Shown: one piece after another, positions 10,297 to 18,419 of the stretch
How the letters are laid out: each line of letters opens with the position of its first letter
How positions within the stretch are numbered: the first letter of the stretch is position 1
DNA from: Actinocorallia populi
Lineage (GTDB): Bacteria > Actinomycetota > Actinomycetes > Streptosporangiales > Streptosporangiaceae
Reading direction: 5' to 3'
Length of the DNA: 64,000 nucleotides
Assembly (NCBI RefSeq): GCF_002995495.1
Contig: NZ_PVZV01000008.1
Span: forward strand, 124,001-188,000
Position numbers and translations under genes: made by a program
Notes under the pieces: model-generated
Seen by the model: the letters and a program-made list of their open reading frames with translations, nothing else
Database searches by the model: none
What the model was told of the DNA's origin: nothing

Positions 10297-10531
10297 TCCG
10301 CCGACAATCAGCCCAGATCGAGAGCCCAGCCGTCCTGACAGGTCTCCGCTTCAAGGGCACGCCCAGGGCACATGACCGTGGAAGACGGTGCGAAACGACA
10401 AGAGCTGTCGAGAGGTATCTCGGCAGCTCATCCGGTTGATCGTTGACCTTGCCCCAGGTCAGCCAACGGGGAACCGTCTACAAGTTCGAGCCCTGTTTGC
10501 TGGCCATGAGGCATGGCTCTGAGCTTGTCGC

Positions 10532-10915
10532 TCACCTCTTCGCCTCGTGAGCGGCGAGCTCTTCTGGAGTACCGATGAATGCGGGGCCGCAGTTCGCTGG
10601 GAGCCGTTCGACCACCATGGCGACGGCTTGAGCAGCGTCTGCTGCTGGTCCTATCGTCTCGGTGCGCAGAAGGCCCTCTACCCGGTAGCCGTCCTTTGCA
10701 GGTCCGATGTAAGGGATGTCCCAGGTCCAACGCTTGCCGGTGCAGCGGCTGAAGTGGAGTTCTCCCATGCCTGTCCAGGGGAAGAGTTCGCGAAGCCGAG
10801 GCTCGGCATATGCGGCGTCGATCAGTTCGGTAGGCACCCGCCCGTCGTCCCGGACGTCCTTCCAGGCTGCTTCGACGATGGCTTGCCCGGGTGTATCTGC
10901 CGTCATGGCCGCCAT
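10532..10915 (-). CDS. DUF6193-family protein
   Basis: 127 residues. The block LRELFPWTGMGELHFSRC (about 45-62), then RWTWDIPYI and a C-terminal VVERLPANCGPAFIGTPEEL, matches the DUF6193 family found in Streptomyces and relatives, often as small orphan proteins or C-terminal domains. No biochemical function is established to my knowledge. ATG 10915 was chosen because AAGG lies 5 nt upstream; 10906 and 10918 are alternatives. It lies on the same strand as the SMI1/KNR4 gene, 235 bp further upstream, inside the element. Confidence 0.65.
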   Translation of the reverse strand: MAAMTADTPGQAIVEAAWKDVRDDGRVPTELIDAAYAEPRLRELFPWTGMGELHFSRCTGKRWTWDIPYIGPAKDGYRVEGLLRTETIGPAADAAQAVAMVVERLPANCGPAFIGTPEELAAHEAKR

Positions 10916-11204
10916 CATGCCCTTATGAGGATGGGCCTGAGAGGCAGGAGCAAGGCAGGGGTCTGCTCCGTCATTGTTCCGTGAGGCCCGGAAAGACGTT
11001 GGAAGACGACTGCGGTCGAGGAAAGCCTTCCTGCAGGTCGGAGCGTTGGTGCGCGGCTCTCGTGCAGGTCGCGGTTCGGCAGGGAGAAGATCTTCACCAT
11101 CTCCGGGGCACCCCAGCCACATCACGGCAGGCTGATCGTCCACTAGGGCTCACGGCCTTCCGTGTCACCCTACGCACACGGTTGACTTACAGGCCCCACC
11201 CGCC

Positions 11205-11735
11205 ATGCCCTTCCAGAATGCGATCCACGTGACTGAAAACACCTCGCCGCCCTCCGCCTCATTCCGCCGCCTCCCCCTATGGGTGGCAGTCGGTATTCCG
11301 GCGCTCGTCCTCGTCTGCTTTGTAGCCGCGGCCGGTTTCTTCCTGGCCACCGCTCTCGATCCGACAAGAGACTGCTCCCGTGAAGGCGACCGGGAGTTCG
11401 CCCACCTCAAGCAGAACACCCTTCCCCATCTGGACACCTCCCAGATCAGCAAGGTCACCCGCTCCAAGAGCGAATGCGCCGAGATCCTCTTCGACAACCC
11501 CCAGCTGATCATCACCTTCAACACCCCGACGTCACATGCCTTGGACGGCCTCACCCGAGGATCTTGGACTCGGCCCACCTCTGCTCAACGCAGCGAGTCC
11601 TCGCTGGAGAGCAGCGAGCTTCTCTACGTTCGCACCACCGATCTGGGCACAATCGGCATCTCGTCGGAAGCCACCCACACGATCACCGCAGAATTCATCA
11701 GCATGACCCCTGAGACGGATCGCAACGGCCAGTAG
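11205..11735 (+). CDS. Membrane-anchored hypothetical protein
   Basis: 176 residues. A short cytoplasmic N terminus precedes one strong membrane helix (about 27-49, WVAVGIPALVLVCFVAAAGFFLAT), then an extracytoplasmic polar domain with two Cys (DCSREGD and SECAEI) that could pair. No lipobox is present. A GTG at 11229 is an alternative start giving a shorter cytoplasmic tail; neither has an obvious ribosome-binding site. Family not recognised. It lies at the right end of the element, just before the TGCCTGAC pair and the right attachment repeat. Confidence 0.5.
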   Translation: MPFQNAIHVTENTSPPSASFRRLPLWVAVGIPALVLVCFVAAAGFFLATALDPTRDCSREGDREFAHLKQNTLPHLDTSQISKVTRSKSECAEILFDNPQLIITFNTPTSHALDGLTRGSWTRPTSAQRSESSLESSELLYVRTTDLGTIGISSEATHTITAEFISMTPETDRNGQ

Positions 11736-11772
11736 CAGCACCACCCTGCACCGCGCTGCATCAGGGGGCGGC

Positions 11773-11792
11773 TGCCTGACGTACTGCCTGAC
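11773..11792 (+). repeat. TGCCTGAC direct-repeat pair, right end
   Basis: TGCCTGAC at 11773-11780 and 11785-11792, identical in sequence, spacing (12 bp) and orientation to the pair at 7749-7768. It lies about 100 bp inside the right attachment repeat. Confidence 0.5.
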
Positions 11793-11889
11793 GATCGAGG
11801 CGGAGGGCAGCGGATCCTGGGGGACAACCGTGGACGGCCGCAGGCCGGGCATGCAGGTGGTTGGCCTGGTCGATCGACTCTTGAGGTCC

Positions 11890-11986
11890 CCTTATAAGCG
11901 AGGGGTCACTGGTTCGAACCCAGTTACGCCCACTCGGCACAGAAGCCCGATCCGAGCATTCCGGATCGGGCTTCCGCCGTTCTGCC
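11890..11986 (+). repeat. Right attachment repeat
   Basis: Second copy of the tRNA-Val 3' half plus terminator. It carries T instead of C at 11895 and lacks the 5' half of the tRNA, so it is not a gene. It includes a second copy of the 13-bp terminator stem (11942-11954/11962-11974). Confidence 0.92.
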
Positions 11987-12086
11987 CGGTCGGGCCCGGG
12001 TCTCCGCAGCGGTCCCGGGTCCGGCGGAGAGTGGTCTTTGTCGCTGTTTGGTGGATATGGGGCGTATCCGCCTAGTGTGGATGGGT

Positions 12087-13184
12087 ATGAAGCCCTCCGA
12101 TGACCCCACCTCGACCGTGATCGGACCGCCTCTGGGGCTGGCGATCGTCCTCGTGGCGATCGGACTGGTCCTTCTGACGGGGAAACTGCTCGCCCGCAGG
12201 CTGAGCCGAAGACTGCCGCAGATGTCGGATCTGGTGGGCCGGACGACCGTGCCGGGTGCGGTCGTCGTCGGCTCCCTCGTCACCCGGGCGACGCTGAAGA
12301 CGATCCGCGTCGACACCGAGGACGGCGCGGTGCGCCTGGACGAACAACTCTTCGGCGGCCTCGCGGGCACCGTGGACCACCTGCTCGTGCTGGTGCTCAT
12401 CGCCTCCATGACCTGGCTCGTCATCCGCGTGGTGCACGTTGTCACCCGGGCGGTCGTCAAGGGGGTGACGGGGTCGCGCGGGGCGGGCAGTACCCGCGCC
12501 AAGCGGGCCCGCACCCAGGTGATGCTGGTCAACCGGGTGGTGACGGCCCTGGCCGTCGTCATCGCCATCGGCTGGATGCTGTTCACCTTCGACGCGGTGC
12601 GCGGCATCGGCGCCGGAGTGCTGGCCTCCGCGGGACTCTTCGGCATCATCGCCGGCGTCGCGGCGCAGAAGGCCATCGGGAACCTGTTCTCCGGAGTCAT
12701 CCTCGCCTTCGGCGACGCCCTGCACGTCGACGACGTGATCGTCGTCGACGGCTACTGGGGCAAGGTGGAGGACCTGACCCTGAACACCGTCGTCCTGCAG
12801 GTCTGGGACGGCCGACGGCTGGTCCTGCCGGTGTCCTACTTCACCGAGCGGCCCTACGAGAACTGGACGATCCGCAACGAGTCCATCATCGGGGCGGTCC
12901 TCCTGCGGGTCGACTGGACCGTGCCGGTCGCCGACCTGCGCAACCGCCTGTCGGACTTCATCCGGGCCCATCCGCTGTGGGACGGTGAGGTGTGGAACCT
13001 GGCCGTCACCGACGTCCAGGAGAACGGCCTCGTCGAGGTCCGCGCCCTCATGAGCGCCGCGGACGGCTCCGCAGCCTTCGACCTGCGCTGCGACGTCCGC
13101 GAGGACCTCATCGCGTGGATCCGCGAGCACCATCCCGACAGCCTGCCCCGCGTCCGCACCGACCTCCTCCCCGAACCCGTCTGA
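12087..13184 (+). CDS. MscS-family mechanosensitive ion channel
   Basis: 365 residues. Three membrane segments are predicted: about 15-33; about 90-112; and about 150-205, including the pore helix. The pore-lining motif ASAGLFGIIAGVAAQKAIGNLFSGV is the MscS TM3 signature, followed by the beta domain (HVDDVIVVDGYWGKVEDLTLNTV) and the C-terminal alpha/beta domain. The channel opens under membrane tension to release osmolytes. ATG 12087 and 12081 are equally possible; both have GGATGGG-like signals. It is the first chromosomal gene after the element and converges with a secreted-protein gene on a 17-bp-stem terminator. Confidence 0.9.
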   Translation: MKPSDDPTSTVIGPPLGLAIVLVAIGLVLLTGKLLARRLSRRLPQMSDLVGRTTVPGAVVVGSLVTRATLKTIRVDTEDGAVRLDEQLFGGLAGTVDHLLVLVLIASMTWLVIRVVHVVTRAVVKGVTGSRGAGSTRAKRARTQVMLVNRVVTALAVVIAIGWMLFTFDAVRGIGAGVLASAGLFGIIAGVAAQKAIGNLFSGVILAFGDALHVDDVIVVDGYWGKVEDLTLNTVVLQVWDGRRLVLPVSYFTERPYENWTIRNESIIGAVLLRVDWTVPVADLRNRLSDFIRAHPLWDGEVWNLAVTDVQENGLVEVRALMSAADGSAAFDLRCDVREDLIAWIREHHPDSLPRVRTDLLPEPV

Positions 13185-13192
13185 TCCCGCCT

Positions 13193-13228
13193 CGCCGGCC
13201 GCGGCACCGGACGGTGCCGCGGCCGGCG
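13193..13228. terminator. Bidirectional terminator between convergent genes
   Basis: A perfect 17-bp inverted repeat (13193-13209 with 13212-13228) and minimal loop, between the MscS stop and the stop of the minus-strand gene at 13234. Confidence 0.8.
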
Positions 13229-13233
13229 GGACG

Positions 13234-13722
13234 TCAGCCGAAGCAGCGGACGGGGGTGCGGGCCAGGGTCAGTTCGTAGACCCTGTCGGAGGAGTCGAAG
13301 AGGAAGATGTACCGGGCGCCGCGATTCCCCGGTACGCGGACGTCATGGGCGTTGGGTCCGGCCTTGAGGCCCGGATATGCCTGCTTCACCTTCTTGAGCC
13401 TGTCGCCGATCTTGATGCCGCGCGGGGTCCTCGTGGATTTCGCGGCGAAGATGGCGGTGACGCCTCTTTTCTTTTCGTAGTAGACGCTCGCCCCGGTCTT
13501 CTTCATGGTGAAGGAGCCGCAGGCCTGGCCGTCGGCTTTGGTGAGCTTGGTGACGAGCCCTGCCTTGCGGGCGGCTTTGAGGCTCATGCCCAGTTTGAGG
13601 GGACCGTAGCCCTGGGGGCCCAGGAAGGCGGCGCGCTCGCCGGGAAGGGCGGCGGCGGGGGCGGCGACCAGGGTCGCGCCCAGTGCCGCGGCGGTGAGGA
13701 GGCGCGGGAGTCGGCGGAACAC
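13234..13722 (-). CDS. Secreted hypothetical protein
   Basis: 162 residues. A Sec signal peptide (RRLPRLLTAAALGATLVAAPAAALPG, cleavage after about residue 25) is followed by a small domain with YGPLKLGMSLKAARKAG, GIKIGDRLKKVKQAYPG and a C-terminal ELTLARTPVRCFG. Two Cys (CGSF, RCFG) could form a disulphide. The repeated G-x-K-x-G-x-x-L/K-x-x-x-K pattern hints at two copies of a short structural motif. GTG 13722 was chosen because AAAGGA lies 5 nt upstream and the signal peptide follows. Function unknown. Confidence 0.7.
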   Translation of the reverse strand: MFRRLPRLLTAAALGATLVAAPAAALPGERAAFLGPQGYGPLKLGMSLKAARKAGLVTKLTKADGQACGSFTMKKTGASVYYEKKRGVTAIFAAKSTRTPRGIKIGDRLKKVKQAYPGLKAGPNAHDVRVPGNRGARYIFLFDSSDRVYELTLARTPVRCFG

Positions 13723-13937
13723 GTCCGTCCTTTCAGTAGAAAGGGTGTGGCGGGTGGGAAGCCTCAAGGATACCGGGGAGGGTGGAAGGGGAGAGAAGGG
13801 GAGCGATCCCTTTTCTATGGCATTTTGTCGAGTAAATCAATGGTCAATGAGAGAGGCCGCTGATTTGCCCCTTCCTCCGGCGGGGATGGGTGCCACGGGT
13901 TCGAGGCTTCGAATCGTTCGTCATTCGAGGAGAATTC

Positions 13938-14678
13938 GTGAGAATTACCAGACGTCTGGCGTGGGCGCTGCCGGGGGTGATGGCCGCCGGGCTGGTCGCG
14001 GTGGTGCAGGCCCCGGGAGCGGCCGGTGCGCGGCCCGCCGACCGGTGGGGGGTCATCGGACGCAACTCGTCGGGGTCGCCGGTCGCGGAACTGCGGATGG
14101 GGCCGTACGGGCGCACCTTCCTGGAGTATCCGGCCCTGCAGCCCCCGCCTTACGGGCAGGGCAGCCTGGGACTGACGGTCGACGGCGGGGAGAAGGTCGC
14201 CTACGGCAACGAGACGGACTTCGCGGGGACGCGGCTGCGGCGGATCAGGTCGGTGAAGTACTGGATCTTCACCGGGGTCGACTACGGGATCGGCACGGTC
14301 CTGCCCTCCTTCTCGATGGAGGTCGACCCCGGACTGCCCGGTCTGTCCTACACGACCCTGGTCTACCTGCCGGACAAGTCCGTCAGCCCGTCGCGGCCCC
14401 CGACCCAGCTCCGCCACGCGTGGCAGAAGTACGACGCCACCGCGCCCGGCAACAGGTGGGGGTCGTCGCGGCCCCTTCCAGGGGTCACCGGCTGCACCCT
14501 GGCCAGCCCCTGCTCGTTCAAGGACATCAAGGAGAAGATGCCCGACGCGGTGGTCAGCCTCAGCGTGGCGATCCAGAAGGGCACCGACGACGCCTTCAGG
14601 GGCGCCGTCGACGGGCTCCAGATCAACGACGTCCTCTTCGACTTCGAACGTTCCGGAGTGCGCAAGAGGGTGCGCTGA
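13938..14678 (+). CDS. Secreted hypothetical protein
   Basis: 246 residues. The signal peptide (RRLAWALPGVMAAGLVAVVQ, cleavage near APGAAGA) is followed by a mature domain rich in Gly and aromatic residues, with a Cys pair in VTGCTLASPCSF. The pattern (FLEYPALQPPPYGQGSLGL, then DGLQINDVLFDFE at the end) resembles exported beta-sandwich proteins, with a terminal strand describing a calculated property. No family is recognised with confidence. The GTG start has GAGGAG 5-6 nt upstream. Upstream (13723-13937) is comparatively AT-rich and probably holds the promoters of this and the divergent gene. Confidence 0.65.
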   Translation: MRITRRLAWALPGVMAAGLVAVVQAPGAAGARPADRWGVIGRNSSGSPVAELRMGPYGRTFLEYPALQPPPYGQGSLGLTVDGGEKVAYGNETDFAGTRLRRIRSVKYWIFTGVDYGIGTVLPSFSMEVDPGLPGLSYTTLVYLPDKSVSPSRPPTQLRHAWQKYDATAPGNRWGSSRPLPGVTGCTLASPCSFKDIKEKMPDAVVSLSVAIQKGTDDAFRGAVDGLQINDVLFDFERSGVRKRVR

Positions 14679-14690
14679 CCCGCCTGACGC

Positions 14691-14727
14691 CGGGCCGGCC
14701 GGGCCGTCCACGGGCCCGGCCGGCCCG
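14691..14727 (+). terminator. Hairpin after the secreted-protein gene
   Basis: A perfect 15-bp GC stem (14691-14705 with 14713-14727) and 7-nt loop, 13 nt after the stop; no T run, typical of high-GC actinomycetes. Confidence 0.7.
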
Positions 14728-14766
14728 TTCGCGCGAACTGTCGGTGGCGGTGTCTAGCGTGGAGGA

Positions 14767-15603
14767 ATGGAGATGGTGTCCCGCATCCCCGGGGAAGCGC
14801 TCCGGGGCCGGGTGGAGAGGTTCTACGGCTACCGCCAGGAGACGGGGGCGCCGCGGACGCACCGCGGCGTGCCTTCGCCGTGGTTGACGGTGGTCGTGTC
14901 CTTCGAGGAGCCGGTCCGGGTCGTGGAGGGGGCGGGCGTCCGGGAGCTGGGGGTGGTCCTGGGCGGGCTGCACACCGAGCCGGTGCTGCTCGCGCACGGG
15001 GGACGCCAGGCCGGGATCCAGATCGGGCTCAGCCCGCTGGGGGCGCGCTCGCTGCTGGGGATGCCCGCGGGCGAGCTGACGGGCGAGGTCCTGGCGGGCG
15101 AGGAGGTGCTCGCGGGCGCGGGCGAGCTGCGGGAGCGCCTGGTCGAGGCCGGGGGCTGGGCCGAGCGGTTCCGGCTCGTCGAGGAGTTCCTGCTGCGGCG
15201 GGCGCGGCCGGTCCCGGACGCGGACGACGAGGTCGCCCGGGGATGGCGGCGGCTGCACGGGACGGGCGGCACGGTGAGCGTCGAGGAACTGGCCGGGGAG
15301 GTCGGGTGGAGCGCCCGCTACCTGCGCCGCCGGTTCCGCGAGCAGGTGGGGCTGCCGCCCAAGGCCGCGGGACGGGTGATCCGGTTCGACCGGGCGCGGA
15401 CGGAGCTGCGGAGCAGGCTCGGAGCCGGCCGGGAGCTGCGCCTGGCGGAGGTCGCGCACGGTTGCGGCTACGCCGACCAGGCCCACCTCACCCGGGAGTT
15501 CCGCGCGCTGACGGGGCTCTCCCCGCTGCGGTATCTGGAGAACGAGTTCGGCCGGGAGTTCCGCTTCGTTCAAGACGGGGAGGAGGTCACAAGGAGAGGG
15601 TGA
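14767..15603 (+). CDS. AraC-family transcriptional regulator
   Basis: 278 residues. The N-terminal sensing region is of the DUF6597 type (ERFYGYRQETG, HRGVPSPWLTVVVSF), and the C-terminal AraC double HTH spans about 185-270 (VSVEELAGEVGWSARYLRRRF; RLAEVAHGCGYADQAHLTREFRALTG). The HTH and the terminal LSPLRY motif are complete. It is followed after 4 nt by a VOC-fold gene, so the two are almost certainly co-transcribed. AraC-VOC pairs are common in actinomycetes and usually imply that the regulator controls its small partner enzyme. The effector is unknown. Confidence 0.9.
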   Translation: MEMVSRIPGEALRGRVERFYGYRQETGAPRTHRGVPSPWLTVVVSFEEPVRVVEGAGVRELGVVLGGLHTEPVLLAHGGRQAGIQIGLSPLGARSLLGMPAGELTGEVLAGEEVLAGAGELRERLVEAGGWAERFRLVEEFLLRRARPVPDADDEVARGWRRLHGTGGTVSVEELAGEVGWSARYLRRRFREQVGLPPKAAGRVIRFDRARTELRSRLGAGRELRLAEVAHGCGYADQAHLTREFRALTGLSPLRYLENEFGREFRFVQDGEEVTRRG

Positions 15604-15607
15604 GCGC

Positions 15608-16009
15608 ATGAACACACCGCAACCGCAGGTCTGGCCCACGCTCGAGGCCAGGGACGCGCGCAGGCTGATCGCTTTTCTCGTCGAGGCCTTCGGGTTCGAG
15701 GAGACCGTCGTGCACGCGGAGGGCGACATCGTCCACCACGCCGAGCTCGCCTGGCCGCCGGGCGGCGGGATCATGCTCGGCTCGGTACGGGACGACGCCT
15801 CGGCCGTCTTCACGCTGCCGCCAGGGACCTTCGGCGCCTACGCCGTCACCGACGAGCCGGACGCCCTCTACGAACGCGCTCTCAAGGCGGGCGCGACGGT
15901 CGTCCGGGAACTCGGCGACACCGACTACGGCTCCCGCGACTTCATCGTCCGCGACCCGGAGGGCAACCTCTGGTCCTTCGGCACCTACCGCGGCGCACCC
16001 CGCCCCTGA
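15608..16009 (+). CDS. VOC-family (glyoxalase/bleomycin-resistance-like) protein
   Basis: 133 residues forming one vicinal-oxygen-chelate domain. Two beta-alpha-beta-beta-beta modules are seen: AFLVEAFGFEETVV with HHAELAWPPGGGIML, then ALYERALKAGATVV with FIVRDPEGNLWSFGTY. The RDPEGNLWSFGTY ending is the usual signature of the bleomycin-resistance/YdcJ-like group. Putative metal ligands are a His in IVHHAEL and the Glu in PEGN. Depending on the member, such proteins sequester drugs or isomerise/cleave small molecules. It is the downstream partner of the AraC regulator. Substrate not predictable. Confidence 0.85.
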   Translation: MNTPQPQVWPTLEARDARRLIAFLVEAFGFEETVVHAEGDIVHHAELAWPPGGGIMLGSVRDDASAVFTLPPGTFGAYAVTDEPDALYERALKAGATVVRELGDTDYGSRDFIVRDPEGNLWSFGTYRGAPRP

Positions 16010-16035
16010 CACCACGGCCTCCGCCCTTCTCCACG

Positions 16036-16360
16036 AGACGCGCCGACTTTCGCGGTGCGGTGGTCCTCGCGGTGCAGCGGTCTTCGCAATGCGTGTGCTT
16101 TCGCAGTGCGGAGGCTTCGTGGTGCGCGGGCCGCCGCCCGCGGGCTGACCGTGCCCTGGCGGGTTTCCGAGGTGCGAGGGCTTCTGTGGTGCGCGGGCTT
16201 TCGCAGTGCGGAGGCTTCGTGGTGCGCGGCCCGCCGCCCGCGGGCCGCCGCCCGCGGGCTGACCGTGCCCTGGCGGGTTTTCGAGGTGCGAGGGCTTTCG
16301 CGGCGTGCGGGCTTCTGCGGTGCGCGGGCTTTCGTGGTGCGCGGGTCCGCCTGCGGGTCG
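16036..16360. repeat. Degenerate intergenic repeat array
   Basis: A segment of about 85-100 bp beginning GCTTTCGCAGTGCGGAGG at 16097 recurs at 16197. The second copy carries an extra internal duplication of CCGCCGCCCGCGGG. Both are built from shorter about 15-bp units of the form TTCGYGGTGCGCGGG, present from about 16050. No gene is supported in 16010-16605 on either strand; long open frames here are a by-product of the repeats. Confidence 0.75.
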
Positions 16361-16605
16361 GCCGGGCCCGGCCGGTGCGTGGGTCGTGGCGGGGTTCGTG
16401 TCCTGCCTGTTCGACCGGGGCGAAGTGGACCGGTGTGTGTAAGAGGGCCCCGCGGGACGGGGAGTTGTGCTTCGATGCGCTGCATCCCCCTCCGTTGGGT
16501 CGGTCGAGCAACGAGTCGGACAAAGAAGTTGAAGTTGACTCCTGATCCCCAAGGGGAGGGATATCCTCCTCCAAGGTCATTTCAAGAGTCGAGTGGAGCA
16601 TCCGC

Positions 16606-17610
16606 ATGAGCGCCGCCGTAAGGGCCAAAACCGTAACTCGATGGGCTGCGGTGGGCCTGATGGCCGCCGCGGTCCTCATCGCGACGGGCGGAGGGTTCGC
16701 CCAGTCCTACTCCGGACTGTACGAGTGGGCACTGGAGCACGGTCTCAGCGGCTGGAAGGCAGCCTCCTTCCCGCTGCTGGTCGACCTGTTCATCATCGTC
16801 GGCGAGCTGGGCCTCTTCCTGCTCGCCCTGGACGCGTACGCCATCCGCAAGAGCCTGCTCAGCTGGATGGACTTCATGCTGCCCCTGTTCATCGCGCTCG
16901 CCGGCTGGACGGCCTCGCTGGTGTTCAACGTCGGCCACGTGCTGAACAGGGAGTTCTCCTACCAGGCGACCGCGGCGGTGCCCCCGATCGTGTCGATGCT
17001 CGGCCTCTTCGTGCTGCTGCGCACGCTGCACCGCTACGTCGTGCAGCCGCCCGAGCAGCAGGAGGAGGAGCGGGCGGCGCTGGAGCCCCCGCCCGAGCCG
17101 CGCCAGATCACGGCGAGCGCCGTGCGCGTCGCCGAGCTCGAGGCGCCCGCCGAGAAGCTGGCCGACCCGATCGTGGACGCCGCCAAGGCCGCCGAGAAGC
17201 AGCCCGAGCGCGTCGCCGAGGAGGTTCCCGCCACCGCGCCGGAGACCCCCGCCGAGCAGACCTTCGTCGACCTGCTGCCCACCGTCGAGGAGGAGGGCAA
17301 GGAGACGGCCGCCGCCGACCTCAAGCCGCAGCCGGACCCGACCAGCATGCGCAGCATCGTCACCGACGCGCTCAACCGCCACACCGGCGACATCGTCAAG
17401 GCCTGCGAGGACCTGGCCGCCGAGGGCTACGCCATCGACAAGTCCGAGGTCGCCAAGATCCGCGAGAACCACTGGTTCCCCTACTTCGCCTACCGCCTCG
17501 TCGCCAAGCACGGCCCCGACGGCAAGCTCGTCGCCCAGGAGCTGACCGACCTCGGCGTCGAGTTCGACAAGGTCGCCCTGCGCGACCTCGTCCGCAGCTG
17601 GCGCGCCTGA
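16606..17610 (+). CDS. DUF2637-family membrane protein
   Basis: 334 residues. Four membrane helices in the first 150 residues (AAVGLMAAAVLIATGGGF; FPLLVDLFIIVGELGLFLLAL; FMLPLFIALAGWTASLVFNV; AVPPIVSMLGLFVLLRTL) are followed by a long acidic Glu/Pro/Ala linker and a C-terminal helical domain (about 245-334) with IVTDALNRHTGDIVKACEDL. The N-terminal half is the DUF2637 domain, also found in conjugative-element spread (Spd) proteins and in actinomycete regulators. ATG is preceded by GTGGAG; a small palindrome GGAGG-GATAT-CCTCC lies at 16555-16569. The gene sits alone between two degenerate repeat arrays. Its role is unknown; the cytoplasmic C-terminal domain may bind DNA or a partner. Confidence 0.7.
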   Translation: MSAAVRAKTVTRWAAVGLMAAAVLIATGGGFAQSYSGLYEWALEHGLSGWKAASFPLLVDLFIIVGELGLFLLALDAYAIRKSLLSWMDFMLPLFIALAGWTASLVFNVGHVLNREFSYQATAAVPPIVSMLGLFVLLRTLHRYVVQPPEQQEEERAALEPPPEPRQITASAVRVAELEAPAEKLADPIVDAAKAAEKQPERVAEEVPATAPETPAEQTFVDLLPTVEEEGKETAAADLKPQPDPTSMRSIVTDALNRHTGDIVKACEDLAAEGYAIDKSEVAKIRENHWFPYFAYRLVAKHGPDGKLVAQELTDLGVEFDKVALRDLVRSWRA

Positions 17611-18419
17611 CCCCGTACGCGCACACCGGCCCCGCCTCGACCCGAGCGCGGGGCCGTTCCCTTTCCCCGCCGTAGCCCGTGGCCCCGGTGAGCCGGACGA
17701 ACCGCCCCCCGCGGCCAAGGAAGGCCTGAAGCCAAGCGAGCGGGGCCTTTCCGCGGTCGCGAAGGCGAACGCGTCCAGAAGCTCCGGAGCCTGGCAGCGC
17801 GGTCATGGAGCCTCTCCCCGAGGGCGGCCGCGAACACGTCCGTATCTGGAGTCCCGAAGCTCGGCAAAGCGACCGGAGAACCTTCTGCGGTCGTGAAGGT
17901 GGGCGGCCGCGAAGGCGGGAAGTCCGGCGGTCGCGAAGGCGGGAGCGCTCGATCCGGAAACCTGCGGATCTTTGGAGGCAGCGGATGCCCTCCACTCTGG
18001 AGTCCTGAAGCTCGGCAAAGCGGCCGGAGGCCCTTCCGCGGTCGCGAATGCGGGCGCGCGCGTGCGTGAAATCCAGCGGTCGTGAGGCTCGGCAAAGCGG
18101 CCGGAGGCCCTTCTGCGGTCGTGAAGGTGGGCGCGCGCGATGCGTGAAGTCCGGCGGTCGTGAGGCTCGACAAAGCGGTCGGGGAACCTTCTGCGGTCGT
18201 GAAGGTGGGCGGCCGCGAAGGCGGGAAGTCCAGTGATCGTGAAGGCGGGAGCGCTCGATCCGGAAACCTGCGGAGCTCTGAGGGCGGGCGATGCCTCCGC
18301 GGGGGTGGAGGCGGGCGCGCTGGATTTCGGGAAGGCCGGAAATGCGGTCGGCGGGGAGTGCGGCGCAGGGACGAGGGCCGGGGCTCCGGAGAGCCACGGC
18401 CCTCGGTGGGCGTCGCGGG
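17611..18419. repeat. Intergenic array of about 77-bp degenerate repeats
   Basis: Four copies of a unit beginning GCTCGGCAAAGCGGCCGGAG start at 17869, 18010, 18087 and 18165 (spacings 141, 77 and 78 bp). Copies 1 and 4 also share a longer tail, including GGAGCGCTCGATCCGGAAAC, at 17942 and 18248. No gene is supported in the gap; open frames on both strands are side effects of the repeats. Confidence 0.75.

Larger units (their letters stand above)
7656..11986. mobile_element. Decayed integrative element inserted at tRNA-Val
   Basis: About 4.2 kb between two 97-bp direct repeats (one mismatch) made of the tRNA-Val 3' half plus its terminator. This is the product expected from tyrosine-integrase insertion that regenerates the tRNA. 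An integrase C-terminal remnant lies beside the left repeat, in the usual place. Base composition is visibly lower in GC than the flanks (about 55% in one sampled line of the gene at 8452). Cargo: a membrane protein, an SMI1/KNR4 protein, a DUF6193 protein and a membrane-anchored protein. No replication, excision or transfer gene is recognisable, so it looks like a deletion remnant of an actinomycete integrative (AICE-type) element. Confidence 0.8.

Noticed and set aside
17750-18290. Possible CRISPR array
   Set aside because: The repeats are long, degenerate and irregularly spaced, with no unique spacers and no cas genes in the window.
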